Positions 17,599-28,428 of a DNA stretch of 64,000 bases are shown here, in pieces; within the stretch, counting starts at the first letter, position 1, and each line of letters begins with the position of its first letter. The notes beneath the pieces are model-generated. The model searched no databases and was not told the DNA's origin. It was given only the letters and a program-made list of their open reading frames with translations. Both the position numbers and the translations under genes were made by a program. The stretch covers positions 232,726 through 296,725 of the forward strand of contig CAVQCX010000024.1 in assembly GCA_963711095.1 (NCBI GenBank), read 5' to 3'. The DNA is from CAVQCX01 sp963711095. GTDB lineage: Bacteria > Pseudomonadota > Gammaproteobacteria > Chromatiales > Chromatiaceae.

Positions 17599-18341
17599 TC
17601 ACCGCGCGACGGTCAGCGCCTTGCCATGGGTGCCGGCACTGTCCGGGCCCAGGAGCCAGAGGAGCCAGGGCACCACCGACTCGGGCGAGGGCAGTGTGTC
17701 CGGGTCTTCGCCGGGGTAAGCAAGTGACGCAGATTGGTTCGGCAGGGGCCTGGGTCGAGGCTGTTGACGCGGATGCGCTGGTCCGTGCTCAGCTCTTCGG
17801 CCAGGACCTGCATCAGGCCCTCGAGACCGAACTTGGAGGCGGCATAGGCGCCCCAGTACGCCTTGCCGCGCCGCCCGACGGTATCGGAGATGAAGACCAC
17901 CGAGGCGTCGCTGGCCTTGCGCAGTAGCGGCAGGCAGGCCTGGGTGAGCATGAACGGTGCGTTGAGATTGACGTGCATCACCTGCAGCCAGGTGGCGGCG
18001 TCGTAGTCGTCGATACGGCTCAGCAGGCGCAGCTGCGCCGCGTTGTGGATCAGGCCTTCCAGGCTGCCAAGCTCTCGCTCCAGGGTCTGGGCGAGCTGCT
18101 CGTAGTCGCGCTCGGTCGCGCCCTCGAAATTCATCGGGTAGATGGCCGGCTGGGGGCCGCCGGCGGCCTCGATCTCGTCATAGACCGATTCAAGCTTGGC
18201 CATCGTACGCCCGAGCAGTACCACCGTGGCTCCGTGGGCCGCCAGGCCCCTGGAGACGGCGCGGCCGATGCCGTCGCCTGCGCCGGTGACCAGCACCGTG
18301 CGGCCGACCAGGAGATCATTGGGTGGCTTGTAGTCGAACAT
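17599..18341 (-). CDS. yciK: YciK-type short-chain dehydrogenase, single-base frameshift near 17720
   Basis: This is an NAD(P)-dependent oxidoreductase of the classical SDR family, substrate unknown. It starts at ATG 18339-18341 (MFDYKPPNDLLVGRTVLVTG). The Rossmann motif TGAGDGIGRAVSRG, the NAA motif in IHNAAQL, catalytic Ser in FISDTVG and YxxxK in YAASKFG are all visible. Near the 3' end, one base is missing in the stretch around 17719-17721. Reading across it gives the expected YPGEDPDTLPSPESVVPWLL and then LWLLGPDSAGTHGKALTVAR to a stop at 17599. Uncorrected, the protein ends in an Arg/Pro-rich tail at 17613. In related genomes yciK follows ubiG-gph, as here. Confidence 0.88.
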
Positions 18342-18342
18342 C

Positions 18343-18549
18343 CTAGCGCTTCCAGGGTTGGTGTCCGTGCGGCCTGCGGGGATCATCGTCCCGTGGGCCC
18401 GCAAGGCGTCGATCGTTGTGCGGGAGCGCCATCCAATCGAGGATCTCAAGCGGCGCGGCGAGGTCCGCAGCGGTGTCGGCGAAGCTCCCGTCCGGGTCGA
18501 GCAGGACCGAGCGGATGCCCTGCAACGGGGCTCGCAGCGGCTCAGGCAT
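18343..18549 (-). pseudogene. gph: gph (phosphoglycolate phosphatase) remnant with internal deletion
   Basis: The frame of 68 codons starts at ATG 18547-18549, overlapping the ubiG stop, and ends one base before the yciK start. The first 30 residues match the Gph N-terminus (IRSVLLDPDGSFADTAADLA; HAD motif DxDG). The next part, PLEILDWMALPHND, looks like the Gph C-terminus (PL-LLDWL), followed by a charged tail. About 150-170 internal residues, with HAD motifs 2-4 and the cap domain, are gone, joined near 18464. Phosphatase activity is not possible. The ubiG-gph-yciK spacing and overlaps are preserved, so the deletion was in frame and kept translational coupling. Confidence 0.75.
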
Positions 18550-19255
18550 CCAGATCCCGACGGCAGCAGATCATGTAGTTGACCTGCACATCGCTGGCCA
18601 GGCGATAGCGGCGGGTCAGGGGATTGTAAGTGAGCCCGGTCATCTCCTCGGCGCTGAGCCCGGCTGCGTCGATCCAGCGCAGCAGCTCCGAGGGCCGGAT
18701 GAATTTAGCGAAATCATGGGTCCCGCGGGGCAGCAGTCCGAGCAGGTACTCGGCGCCGAGGATCGCGAACAGATAGGAGCGGGGGTTGCGGTTGATGGTG
18801 GAGAAGAACACCCGCCCGCCGGGGCGGACCAGACCGGCGCAGGCCGCGACTGCAGAGGCGGGGTCGGGCACGTGCTCGAGCAGCTCCATGCAGGTCACGA
18901 CATCGAACGTCGCCGGGTGCTCCGCGGCGAGACGCTCCACTGGGATGCGCTCATAGAGTACCTGCAGGCCCGACTCCAGCAGGTGCATCCGGGCGACCTC
19001 CAGCGGGCCTTCCCCCATGTCGATGCCGGTGACCTGGGCGCCACGCGCCGCCATGCTCTCGGAGAGGATTCCTCCGCCACAGCCTACGTCCAGCACCTGT
19101 TTGCCGGCGAGGGCTGCGCGCCGGTCGATCCATTCCAGACGCAGCGGGTTGATCTCGTGCAATGCCTTGAACTCGCTGTGGGGGTCCCACCAGCGCGAGG
19201 CCAGCTCTTCGAACTTGTTGATCTCGGCGCGATCGACGTTGTGTGCATTCTGCAT
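18542..19255 (-). CDS. ubiG: Ubiquinone biosynthesis O-methyltransferase UbiG
   Basis: UbiG carries out both O-methylation steps in ubiquinone synthesis, using S-adenosylmethionine. The 237-residue product starts at ATG 19253-19255 behind GGAG (a TTG at 19267 is possible but less likely). Diagnostic features are the N-terminal EINKFEELASRWWDP, the SAM-binding motif VLDVGCGGGILSESMA, MELLEHVPDP, and the membrane-association loop with FIRPSELLRWIDAAG. It is downstream of mtaD with about 90 bp between, and upstream of the gph remnant and yciK. Ubiquinone supply fits the complex I operon in the same window. Confidence 0.95.
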   Translation of the reverse strand: MQNAHNVDRAEINKFEELASRWWDPHSEFKALHEINPLRLEWIDRRAALAGKQVLDVGCGGGILSESMAARGAQVTGIDMGEGPLEVARMHLLESGLQVLYERIPVERLAAEHPATFDVVTCMELLEHVPDPASAVAACAGLVRPGGRVFFSTINRNPRSYLFAILGAEYLLGLLPRGTHDFAKFIRPSELLRWIDAAGLSAEEMTGLTYNPLTRRYRLASDVQVNYMICCRRDLDA

Positions 19256-19345
19256 GGGGGTCTCCAACCTGGCCGGCGCGGTGGGCGTCCCGGCTGCCCG
19301 TCGCAGGCCTGGCCGACACGGGGCGATTATATCTCAGGACGCCGG

Positions 19346-20659
19346 TCAGCCCGCCGCGATGCGCCGCTGCCAATCCGCGGCGCGGGCAAGGATCTCGTCC
19401 TCATCCAGGGTCGTGAGGCGGCGCTGGCGCAGCAGCCGCTTGCCGGCCACCCAGACATCGCTAACCTGGTGGCGGCCGGTGGCGTAGACGAGGTGGGAGA
19501 TAGGGTTGTACACGGGGGCGCTCTCGATGCCCCCCAGGTGCACCGCGGCGAGGTCCGCGGACTTGCCCTCGGTGAGAGAGCCGGTCTCCTCGGCGAGCCC
19601 CATGGCGATGGCTCCGTTGAGTGTCGCCATGCGCAGCGCTGCGGCGGCCGGTACCGCTTCGGCGTCGCGCTCCAGGCCTTTGGCGAGCAGGGAGGCGGTG
19701 CGCATCTCCCCGAACATGTCGAGATCGTTGTTGCTGGCCGCCCCGTCGGTGCCCAGCGCCAGCCCTACCCCGGCGCGCGCCAGGCGGGCGACCGGGCAGA
19801 AACCGTTGGCGAGCTTGAGATTGGACTCGGGACAGTGCACCACATGGCCGCCGGTCCTGGCGAACAGCTGGATCTCCTTGTCGGTGAGCTGGGTCATATG
19901 CACGGCGAGCAGCGCGGGCGAGAGCAGGCCCATCTCGTCGAGCCGCTCGATGGGCAGCTTGCCCCACTGCTTGAGGCTCGTCTCGATCTCCTCGCGGGTC
20001 TCGTGGACGTGGATGTGCACGGGAATGTCCAGCTCGTCCGCCAGGACGCGAATTCGTTCCAGGGAGGCGGGCGCGACCGAGTAGGGGGCATGGGGCGCGA
20101 ATGCGGTGTGCACGAGCGGGTGGTTGCGATACTGGTCGTGCACGGCCAGCCCGCGTGCCAGGTAGGCATCGGGCCCGTCGGCCCAGGCCGACGGAAAGTC
20201 GATGACGATCAGTCCGACCATGGCCCGCAGGCCGGCGGCGGCGCTCACCCGGGCAGTAACATCGGGGAAGAAATACATGTCGTTGAAACAGGTGGTGCCG
20301 CCGCGCAGCATCTCGGCCAGCGCCAGCCGCGTGCCGTCGGCCACGAACTCCTCGCTCACCCAGCGACTCTCCGCCGGCCAGATATGCTCGTTCAGCCAGC
20401 TCATGAGCGGCAGATCGTCCGCCAGGCCGCGAAACAGCGTCATGGCGGCATGGGTATGGGCGTTGATCAGGCCGGGGATCAGGGCGTGGGTCGGCAGCTC
20501 GACGATCTCGGTGGCGGCGTAGAGGGCGTCGGCCTGTGCGCTTGGCGCGAGACCTGCGATGCGCCCGTCCTTGATCGCCAGGGCGTGGTGCTCCAGGACC
20601 TGCCCATGGGGCTCGACGGGGATGATCCAGCGAGCATGCACGAGGGTGTCGATCTGCAA
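19346..20659 (-). CDS. mtaD: 5-methylthioadenosine/S-adenosylhomocysteine deaminase (TRZ/ATZ family)
   Basis: This metal-dependent deaminase of the amidohydrolase superfamily likely converts MTA or SAH (or a related aminopurine nucleoside) to the inosine form. Metal ligands are visible: HTH in INAHTHAAMTLF, His in IHVHETREE, His in GHVVHCPESNLKLANG, and Asp in LALGTDGAASNNDLDMF. The best start is the TTG at 20657-20659 preceded by CGGGAA (437 residues, the usual family length). Further upstream in-frame codons would run into the mtnA promoter. It is divergent from mtnA, another MTA-salvage gene, which supports the substrate assignment. Confidence 0.88.
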   Translation of the reverse strand: MQIDTLVHARWIIPVEPHGQVLEHHALAIKDGRIAGLAPSAQADALYAATEIVELPTHALIPGLINAHTHAAMTLFRGLADDLPLMSWLNEHIWPAESRWVSEEFVADGTRLALAEMLRGGTTCFNDMYFFPDVTARVSAAAGLRAMVGLIVIDFPSAWADGPDAYLARGLAVHDQYRNHPLVHTAFAPHAPYSVAPASLERIRVLADELDIPVHIHVHETREEIETSLKQWGKLPIERLDEMGLLSPALLAVHMTQLTDKEIQLFARTGGHVVHCPESNLKLANGFCPVARLARAGVGLALGTDGAASNNDLDMFGEMRTASLLAKGLERDAEAVPAAAALRMATLNGAIAMGLAEETGSLTEGKSADLAAVHLGGIESAPVYNPISHLVYATGRHQVSDVWVAGKRLLRQRRLTTLDEDEILARAADWQRRIAAG

Positions 20660-20681
20660 GTGTCGGTTCCCGCGATGGAGT

Positions 20682-20711
20682 TTGGGCCGGTCTGGTCGGC
20701 GTGGGTAAAAT
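20682..20711 (+). promoter_or_regulatory. Candidate sigma-70 promoter for mtnA
   Basis: TTGGGC (20682-20687) and TAAAAT (20706-20711) are 18 bp apart, putting the start near 20718, about 20 bp before the mtnA ATG. The same 79-bp gap must hold the divergent mtaD promoter, for which I see no clear boxes. Confidence 0.5.
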
Positions 20712-20738
20712 AACCACTTTGCCACGGGAGCCTGCCCT

Positions 20739-21800
20739 ATGGAAGCCGCCGAGCTGGGGGTCCGCGCCGACGCGGACCATGCGATCGTCTGGCGCGATGA
20801 TCGATTCTACCTGCTGGATCAGCGCCGCCTGCCCGGCGCGGAGGTCTATCTGCAGATTGCGGATGCGGTCGATTGCGCCGCCGCCATCCGGGCGATGGTG
20901 GTTCGCGGGGCCCCGGCGATCGGCATCGCCGCGGCCTACGGGGTAGTGCTTGCCGCCCGCGCCCGTTTCGCGCAGGACGCGGACGGTTGGCGGACCGCCC
21001 TGGAGAGCGAGCTTGCCGTGTTGGCGGCATCGCGCCCCACTGCGGTCAACCTGTTTTGGGCGCTGGAGCGGATGCGCCGCGCAGTCGCGCAGCAGGGCGC
21101 CGGAGACCCTGCGCCCGCCCTGTTGGCGGAGGCCAGGGCCATACACCAAGAGGACCGGGCGGCCAACCGGCGTATGGGCGAGCTCGGTGCGGCACTTATC
21201 GAAGGGCCGACCCGGGTGATCACCCACTGCAACACCGGGGGGCTCGCCACCGGCGGACATGGCACCGCGCTCGGTGTGATCCGCAGCGCCTGGGCCCAGG
21301 GGCGGATTGCGGGGGTCTATGCCGATGAGACCCGCCCCTGGCTTCAGGGCTCCAGACTCACCGCCTGGGAGCTGCAGCGCGACGGTATCCCGGTCACCCT
21401 GATGGCGGATGGGGCCGCCGCCGCGCTGATGGCCCGGGGCGGGATCGGCTGGGCCATCGTCGGCTCCGACCGGATCGCGGCCAACGGTGACGTCGCCAAT
21501 AAGATCGGCACTTACGGCTTGGCCGTGGCCGCCCGGTATCATGGGGTGCGCTTCATGGTGGTGGCGCCGACCTCCACGGTGGACATGTCGGTGCCGAGCG
21601 GTGCGTCTATTCCGATCGAGGAGCGCGACCCCCAGGAGGTGCTGTGCTGCGGGGGGCAGCGGGTCGGGGCCCCGGGTGCAGACGCCTGGAATCCGGTGTT
21701 CGACGTCACCCCGGCCGAGCTCATCGATGCGATCGTGACGGAGCGGGGGGTTGTGACTCGGCCAGACGCGAAAAACATGGCGGCTCTCATGGCCCTATAG
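20739..21800 (+). CDS. mtnA: S-methyl-5-thioribose-1-phosphate isomerase
   Basis: MtnA converts methylthioribose-1-phosphate to methylthioribulose-1-phosphate in methionine salvage. The 353 residues contain MVVRGAPAIGIAAAYG, the active-site cysteine in THCNTGGLATGGHGTALG, and the catalytic aspartate region GSDRIAANGDVANKIGTY. The C-terminal NPVFDVTPAELIDAIVTERG is typical. The ATG at 20739 follows a GGGAG-like site. Other salvage genes (mtnB-D) are not in the window, so whether the full pathway or a shunt operates cannot be told. Confidence 0.95.
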   Translation: MEAAELGVRADADHAIVWRDDRFYLLDQRRLPGAEVYLQIADAVDCAAAIRAMVVRGAPAIGIAAAYGVVLAARARFAQDADGWRTALESELAVLAASRPTAVNLFWALERMRRAVAQQGAGDPAPALLAEARAIHQEDRAANRRMGELGAALIEGPTRVITHCNTGGLATGGHGTALGVIRSAWAQGRIAGVYADETRPWLQGSRLTAWELQRDGIPVTLMADGAAAALMARGGIGWAIVGSDRIAANGDVANKIGTYGLAVAARYHGVRFMVVAPTSTVDMSVPSGASIPIEERDPQEVLCCGGQRVGAPGADAWNPVFDVTPAELIDAIVTERGVVTRPDAKNMAALMAL

Positions 21801-22012
21801 CGCCAGAGCTTCTGCAGCGCGCTCTGGGCGGCTTTCGGGGTGCTGCGGTGGGTGCCGCCATGGTATGATTTCGCTTTGTACACAGCCCCTGGCGGGCTTG
21901 GAATCGTGGACGTGCGCCGCACTCCCGAGGCTCGCCCGATACGCCGGCGTCGGTCCTGCCGATCCCGCCCGGCATCCCAGCGTGGCAAGCCCGACCATTG
22001 AACTAAGGATCG

Positions 22013-24589
<2,577 letters not shown>

Positions 24590-24688
24590 GCCACCAGGGA
24601 TACTGAGCGCTCGGCCAGATGTGCCCGGGAGGGCCGGGGCGCAACGTCCGATAGCGGGTTTTCGATTGTCGACAAGGTGAAGCCGAAC

Positions 24689-25771
24689 ATGTCACGCGTA
24701 TATAACTTCAGCGCCGGCCCGGCGATGCTGCCGGCGGAAGTCCTGGAGCAGGCCCGGGAGGAGATGCTCGACTGGCGCGGCTCAGGAATGTGCGTCGCGG
24801 AGATGAGCCATCGCGGCAAGGAGTTCATGTCCATCGCCGGCCAGGCCGAGGCCGACCTGCGCGAGCTGCTGGCGATTCCGGCCGGCTACCAGGTGCTGTT
24901 CCTGCAGGGCGGCGCATCCATGCAGTTCGCGATGGTGCCGATGAATCTGCTGCGCGGCAAGACCACGGCCGACTACATCAACACCGGTGCCTGGTCCAAG
25001 AAGGCCATTTCCGAGGCCAAGCGCTATTGCACGGTGAATCTGGCGGCCAGTACCGAGGCCGTCAAGTTCACCGCCGTGCCCGCTCAGGCCGAGCTCCAGC
25101 TCGGTGCCGATGCCGCCTATGTGCACTACACACCGAACGAGACCATCGGCGGAGTCGAGTTTTCCTATGTGCCGGACACCGCCGGAGTGCCCCTGGTGGC
25201 GGACATGTCTTCCACGCTGCTGTCGCGGCCCATCGACGTGTCGCGCTACGGGCTGATCTACGCCGGCGCCCAGAAGAACATCGGACCGGCGGGGCTGGTG
25301 ATCGTCATCCTGCGCGAGGACCTGATCGGAGAGACTCTCCCCGGCACCCCGACCATGCTGGACTACAAGACCCACGCGGAAAACGGGTCCATGTACAACA
25401 CCCCGCCGACCTATGCCTGGTATGTGGCCGGGCTGGTGTTCCAGTGGCTGAAGGGCAAGGGTGGGCTGGCCGGCATGGCCCAGATCAACGCGCGCAAGGC
25501 GAAGGCGCTCTACGCTGCCATCGACGGGTCGGCGTTTTACTCCAACCCGGTCGAGCCGGCGAGCCGGTCCTGGATGAACGTGCCGTTCGTGCTCGCCGAC
25601 CCGCAGCTGGACGAGGCCTTTCTCAAGGAGGCCAAGGCGGCCGGACTCACCACCCTGAAAGGCCACCGCTCAGTGGGCGGCATGCGCGCCAGCATCTACA
25701 ATGCCATGCCCGAGGCCGGGGTCCAGGCCCTGATCGAATTCATGGCCGATTTCGAGAAAAGGAAGGGGTGA
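24689..25771 (+). CDS. serC: Phosphoserine aminotransferase
   Basis: SerC is the PLP enzyme of the second step of serine synthesis (3-phosphohydroxypyruvate to phosphoserine) and also acts in pyridoxine synthesis. The start is ATG 24689, preceded by AAGGTGA; it gives MSRVYNFSAGPAMLP and 360 residues, the family length. An in-frame GTG at 24677 is less likely. The PLP-binding lysine is in IYAGAQKNIGPAGLV. Also visible are FLQGGASMQFAM and the C-terminal KGHRSVGGMRASIYNA. It is followed by serA across a repeat element and then by pheA, forming an amino-acid operon. Confidence 0.97.
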   Translation: MSRVYNFSAGPAMLPAEVLEQAREEMLDWRGSGMCVAEMSHRGKEFMSIAGQAEADLRELLAIPAGYQVLFLQGGASMQFAMVPMNLLRGKTTADYINTGAWSKKAISEAKRYCTVNLAASTEAVKFTAVPAQAELQLGADAAYVHYTPNETIGGVEFSYVPDTAGVPLVADMSSTLLSRPIDVSRYGLIYAGAQKNIGPAGLVIVILREDLIGETLPGTPTMLDYKTHAENGSMYNTPPTYAWYVAGLVFQWLKGKGGLAGMAQINARKAKALYAAIDGSAFYSNPVEPASRSWMNVPFVLADPQLDEAFLKEAKAAGLTTLKGHRSVGGMRASIYNAMPEAGVQALIEFMADFEKRKG

Positions 25772-25778
25772 AGAACCG

Positions 25779-26067
25779 GTAGACAGTAGACGGTAGACAG
25801 GGAAAAGAATCCGAGGCTTCGCGGGATGGTTGCTCGCTGGCTGATCTTTGAGCTGCTGCGTGAGGTTCCTGAGCACTTGCCTAAGGCCGGCGCCGCTCGT
25901 GGGGTCGGCTGTGCCCGTTCCTGCCGATCTTCTACCGCTTGCTTCACTACCATGCCGCTGCTTTTGAAGTTTTCACCGGTTGCAATAGCCGCCGGTGACC
26001 CATGTGAGCCGGTGCTAACGGGGCTCGCGGTTTTTCCCTGTCTACTGTCTACTTAATACTGTCTACT
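25779..26067. repeat. GTAGAC-armed inverted-repeat element between serC and serA
   Basis: The left arm at 25779-25806 reads GGTAGACAGTAGACGGTAG followed by ACAGGGAAAA. The right arm at 26029-26066 is its inverse: TTTTTCCCTG, then TCTACTGTCTAC and a further TGTCTAC. Each arm contains 2-3 tandem copies of a GTAGACR unit. The core of about 220 bp is unlike the flanking genes and shows no convincing gene on either strand. A second element with the same arms but a different core lies at 46313-46514. Placement between two genes of one operon means it is transcribed and could fold into a long hairpin. Confidence 0.75.
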
Positions 26068-26076
26068 CAAAACACC

Positions 26077-27255
26077 ATGTTCAAAATCCTGACGCTCAAC
26101 AACATCTCGGTCGCCGGCCTGGCGCGCCTGCCGCGCGAGGCCTATGAGGTCGCCTCGGAGATCTCCCACCCGGATGCGATTCTGGTGCGCTCGTTCAACA
26201 TGCACGGCATGGAGATCCCCGATACCGTCAAGGCCATCGGGCGGGCAGGCGCGGGGGTGAACAACATCCCGGTGTCCCAGCTCACGTTGCGCGGCGTACC
26301 GGTGTTCAATGCCCCCGGGGCGAACGCCAATGCGGTCAAGGAGCTGGTGCTGGCGGGGATGCTGCTGGCGGCGCGCAACATCGCCCAGGCCTGGCGTTTC
26401 GCGACCGGCCTGCAGGGCGCCGACGAGGAGATCCACAAGGCGGTGGAGTCCGGCAAGAAGCAGTTCGTCGGGTTCGAGCTGCCGGGCAGGACGCTCGGCG
26501 TCATCGGTCTGGGCGCTATCGGGGTGCAGGTGGCCAATGCTGCCCGAGCCCTGGGGATGGACGTCATCGGCTACGACCCGACCATCACGGTGCACCGTGC
26601 CTGGCAGCTGGCCTCCGACGTCAAGCAGGCGCTGAGCATCGATGACCTGCTGTCCAAGTCCGATTTCGTCAGCTTCCACGTCCCGCTCACCGATGCCACC
26701 CGCAACATGGTCAATGCCGAGCGGATCAGTCTGATGAAGAAAGGGGCAGTACTGCTCAACTTCGCGCGCAACGGCATCATCGACGACCAGGCGGCGGTTG
26801 CGGCCCTCAACGAGCGCAGGCTGCACGCCTATGTCTGTGATTTTCCAAGCAACCTGCTCAAGGACCATCCCTGGGTGATCACCCTGCCGCATCTGGGTGC
26901 CTCGACCAAGCAGGCCGAGGACAACTGCGCCGTCATGGTGGCGGACCAGGTGAGGGCCTACCTGGAAGACGGCAACGTCAGCAACGCGGTGAATTTCCCG
27001 GAGATCAATCTGCCGCGCAATGGCGGATACCGCATCGCCGTGGTCAACAGCAACGTGCCGAACATGGTGGGACAGATCTCCGGTGATCTGGGCAAGGCGG
27101 GGATCAATATCCTCGACATGCTCAACCGATCGCGCGACCAGATCGCGGTGACCCTGCTCGATGTCGATTGTCCGCCCAACGAAATCGTCATCCAAGAGAT
27201 GGGGGCTATCAACGGCGTGCTCTCGGTGCGCTGCCTCGGGTGCGCCGACAGCTGA
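26077..27255 (+). CDS. serA: D-3-phosphoglycerate dehydrogenase
   Basis: SerA oxidises 3-phosphoglycerate to start serine synthesis. The 392-residue form has a substrate-binding domain, then the NAD-binding Rossmann core with LGVIGLGAIGVQVAN, the FARNGIID motif and the catalytic LPHLGASTKQAEDNCA. A C-terminal ACT domain (about 320-392, GGYRIAVVNSNVPNMVGQIS) suggests feedback control by serine. The ATG at 26077 lies ten bases beyond the right arm of the repeat, with little room for a Shine-Dalgarno, so the insertion may have altered expression. It lies downstream of serC and upstream of pheA. Confidence 0.95.
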   Translation: MFKILTLNNISVAGLARLPREAYEVASEISHPDAILVRSFNMHGMEIPDTVKAIGRAGAGVNNIPVSQLTLRGVPVFNAPGANANAVKELVLAGMLLAARNIAQAWRFATGLQGADEEIHKAVESGKKQFVGFELPGRTLGVIGLGAIGVQVANAARALGMDVIGYDPTITVHRAWQLASDVKQALSIDDLLSKSDFVSFHVPLTDATRNMVNAERISLMKKGAVLLNFARNGIIDDQAAVAALNERRLHAYVCDFPSNLLKDHPWVITLPHLGASTKQAEDNCAVMVADQVRAYLEDGNVSNAVNFPEINLPRNGGYRIAVVNSNVPNMVGQISGDLGKAGINILDMLNRSRDQIAVTLLDVDCPPNEIVIQEMGAINGVLSVRCLGCADS

Positions 27256-27306
27256 TGCACCGGACATCGGCAGGGCTCGCAGCGGCTGGCTGAGCGGCGA
27301 TATCCG

Positions 27307-28392
27307 ATGAGTGACGATGGCAAGCTCAGGGCGATCCGCGAGCGTATCGATGCGGTGGACGACGGGCTGCGCCGCCTGATCAACGAGCGCGCCGCGCTTG
27401 CCCAGGAGGTGGCCCACATCAAGCTGGCGGAGGATCCGGCGACCAACTTCTATCGCCCGGAGCGCGAAGCGGAGATCCTCAGGCGGGTGAAGACCGAGAA
27501 CGAGGGTCCGCTGGAGGGCGAGGAGCTGGCCCGGCTGTTTCGGGAGATCATGTCGGCCTGTCTGGCGCTGGAGCAGCCTCTCAGCATCGCCTTCCTCGGC
27601 CCCGAGGGAACCTTCACCCAGGCCGCCGCACTCAAGCACTTCGGGCATTCAGTGCGCACCCAGGCCCTCGGCGCCATCCCGGACGTCTTCCGGGAAGTGG
27701 AGGCGGGCGAATGCCAGTACGGCGTGGTGCCCGTGGAGAACTCCACTGAGGGCGTCATCAGCCACACGCTGGATATGTTTCTCGCGTCGCCGCTGCGGAT
27801 CTGTGGCGAGGTCATGCTGAGGATCAACCACAATCTGATGGCCGGCGCAGGCTCGCTCGCCGATCTGGCGCTGGTCTACTCCCACCAGCAGTCGCTGGCC
27901 CAGTGCCGGGGCTGGCTCGACCGGCACCTGCCCCACGCCGAGCGCGTCGCGGTCGGCAGCAACGCCGAGGCGGCGCGCCGGGCCAAGGAGACGCCCTCGG
28001 CCGCCGCCATTGCCGGGGAGACCGCGGCCGAGATCTACGGTCTGGGTATCGTCGCGCGCAATATCGAGGACGAGCCGGGCAACACCACTCGCTTCCTGGT
28101 GATCGGTAAGCAGGCGGTGGCACCGAGCGGTCACGACAAGAGCAGCCTGCTGGTCGCGGCGCGCAACGAGTCCGGGAGCCTGTACCGGCTGCTCTCCCCG
28201 CTCGCCGACTTCGGCATCAGCATGACCCGGATCGAGTCGCGCCCCTCCCGGCGCGGCATCTGGGAGTATGTCTTCTTCGTGGACGTGGAGGGACACCAGG
28301 ATGATCCGCACGTGGCCGACGCCCTGCAGGCCCTGCAGCGGGAGGCCACACTCTACAAGGTGCTGGGCTCCTACCCGCGGGCGGTGCTCTGA
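27307..28392 (+). CDS. pheA: Bifunctional chorismate mutase / prephenate dehydratase
   Basis: The protein makes phenylpyruvate from chorismate via prephenate. Of 361 residues, 1-85 are an AroQ-type chorismate mutase (LRAIRERIDAVDDGLRRLIN, then a helix ending SACLALEQPL). About 93-270 are the prephenate dehydratase (IAFLGPEGTFTQAAALKHFG; the conserved VPVENSTEGVISHTLD and NTTRFLVIG). About 280-361 are an ACT domain with the phenylalanine-binding ESRPSRRGIWEYVFFVD. The ATG at 27307 follows GGCGATATCCG with weak pairing. It lies 51 bp after serA. In relatives hisC, tyrA/aroA or cmk often follow; here a convergent gene breaks the cluster. Confidence 0.97.
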   Translation: MSDDGKLRAIRERIDAVDDGLRRLINERAALAQEVAHIKLAEDPATNFYRPEREAEILRRVKTENEGPLEGEELARLFREIMSACLALEQPLSIAFLGPEGTFTQAAALKHFGHSVRTQALGAIPDVFREVEAGECQYGVVPVENSTEGVISHTLDMFLASPLRICGEVMLRINHNLMAGAGSLADLALVYSHQQSLAQCRGWLDRHLPHAERVAVGSNAEAARRAKETPSAAAIAGETAAEIYGLGIVARNIEDEPGNTTRFLVIGKQAVAPSGHDKSSLLVAARNESGSLYRLLSPLADFGISMTRIESRPSRRGIWEYVFFVDVEGHQDDPHVADALQALQREATLYKVLGSYPRAVL

Positions 28393-28428
28393 GACACCCC
28401 CGGGGCGTGGCCAAGCGCGTTGGGGGGC

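Noticed and set aside
25696..26056. Small gene (for example a four-helix-bundle protein) inside the serC/serA repeat
   Set aside because: Frames on both strands run through the repeat arms and show no family pattern.
28393..28428. Bidirectional terminator between pheA and the convergent peptidase gene
   Set aside because: The 36-bp gap is GC-rich but has no clear stem followed by a T run on either strand.
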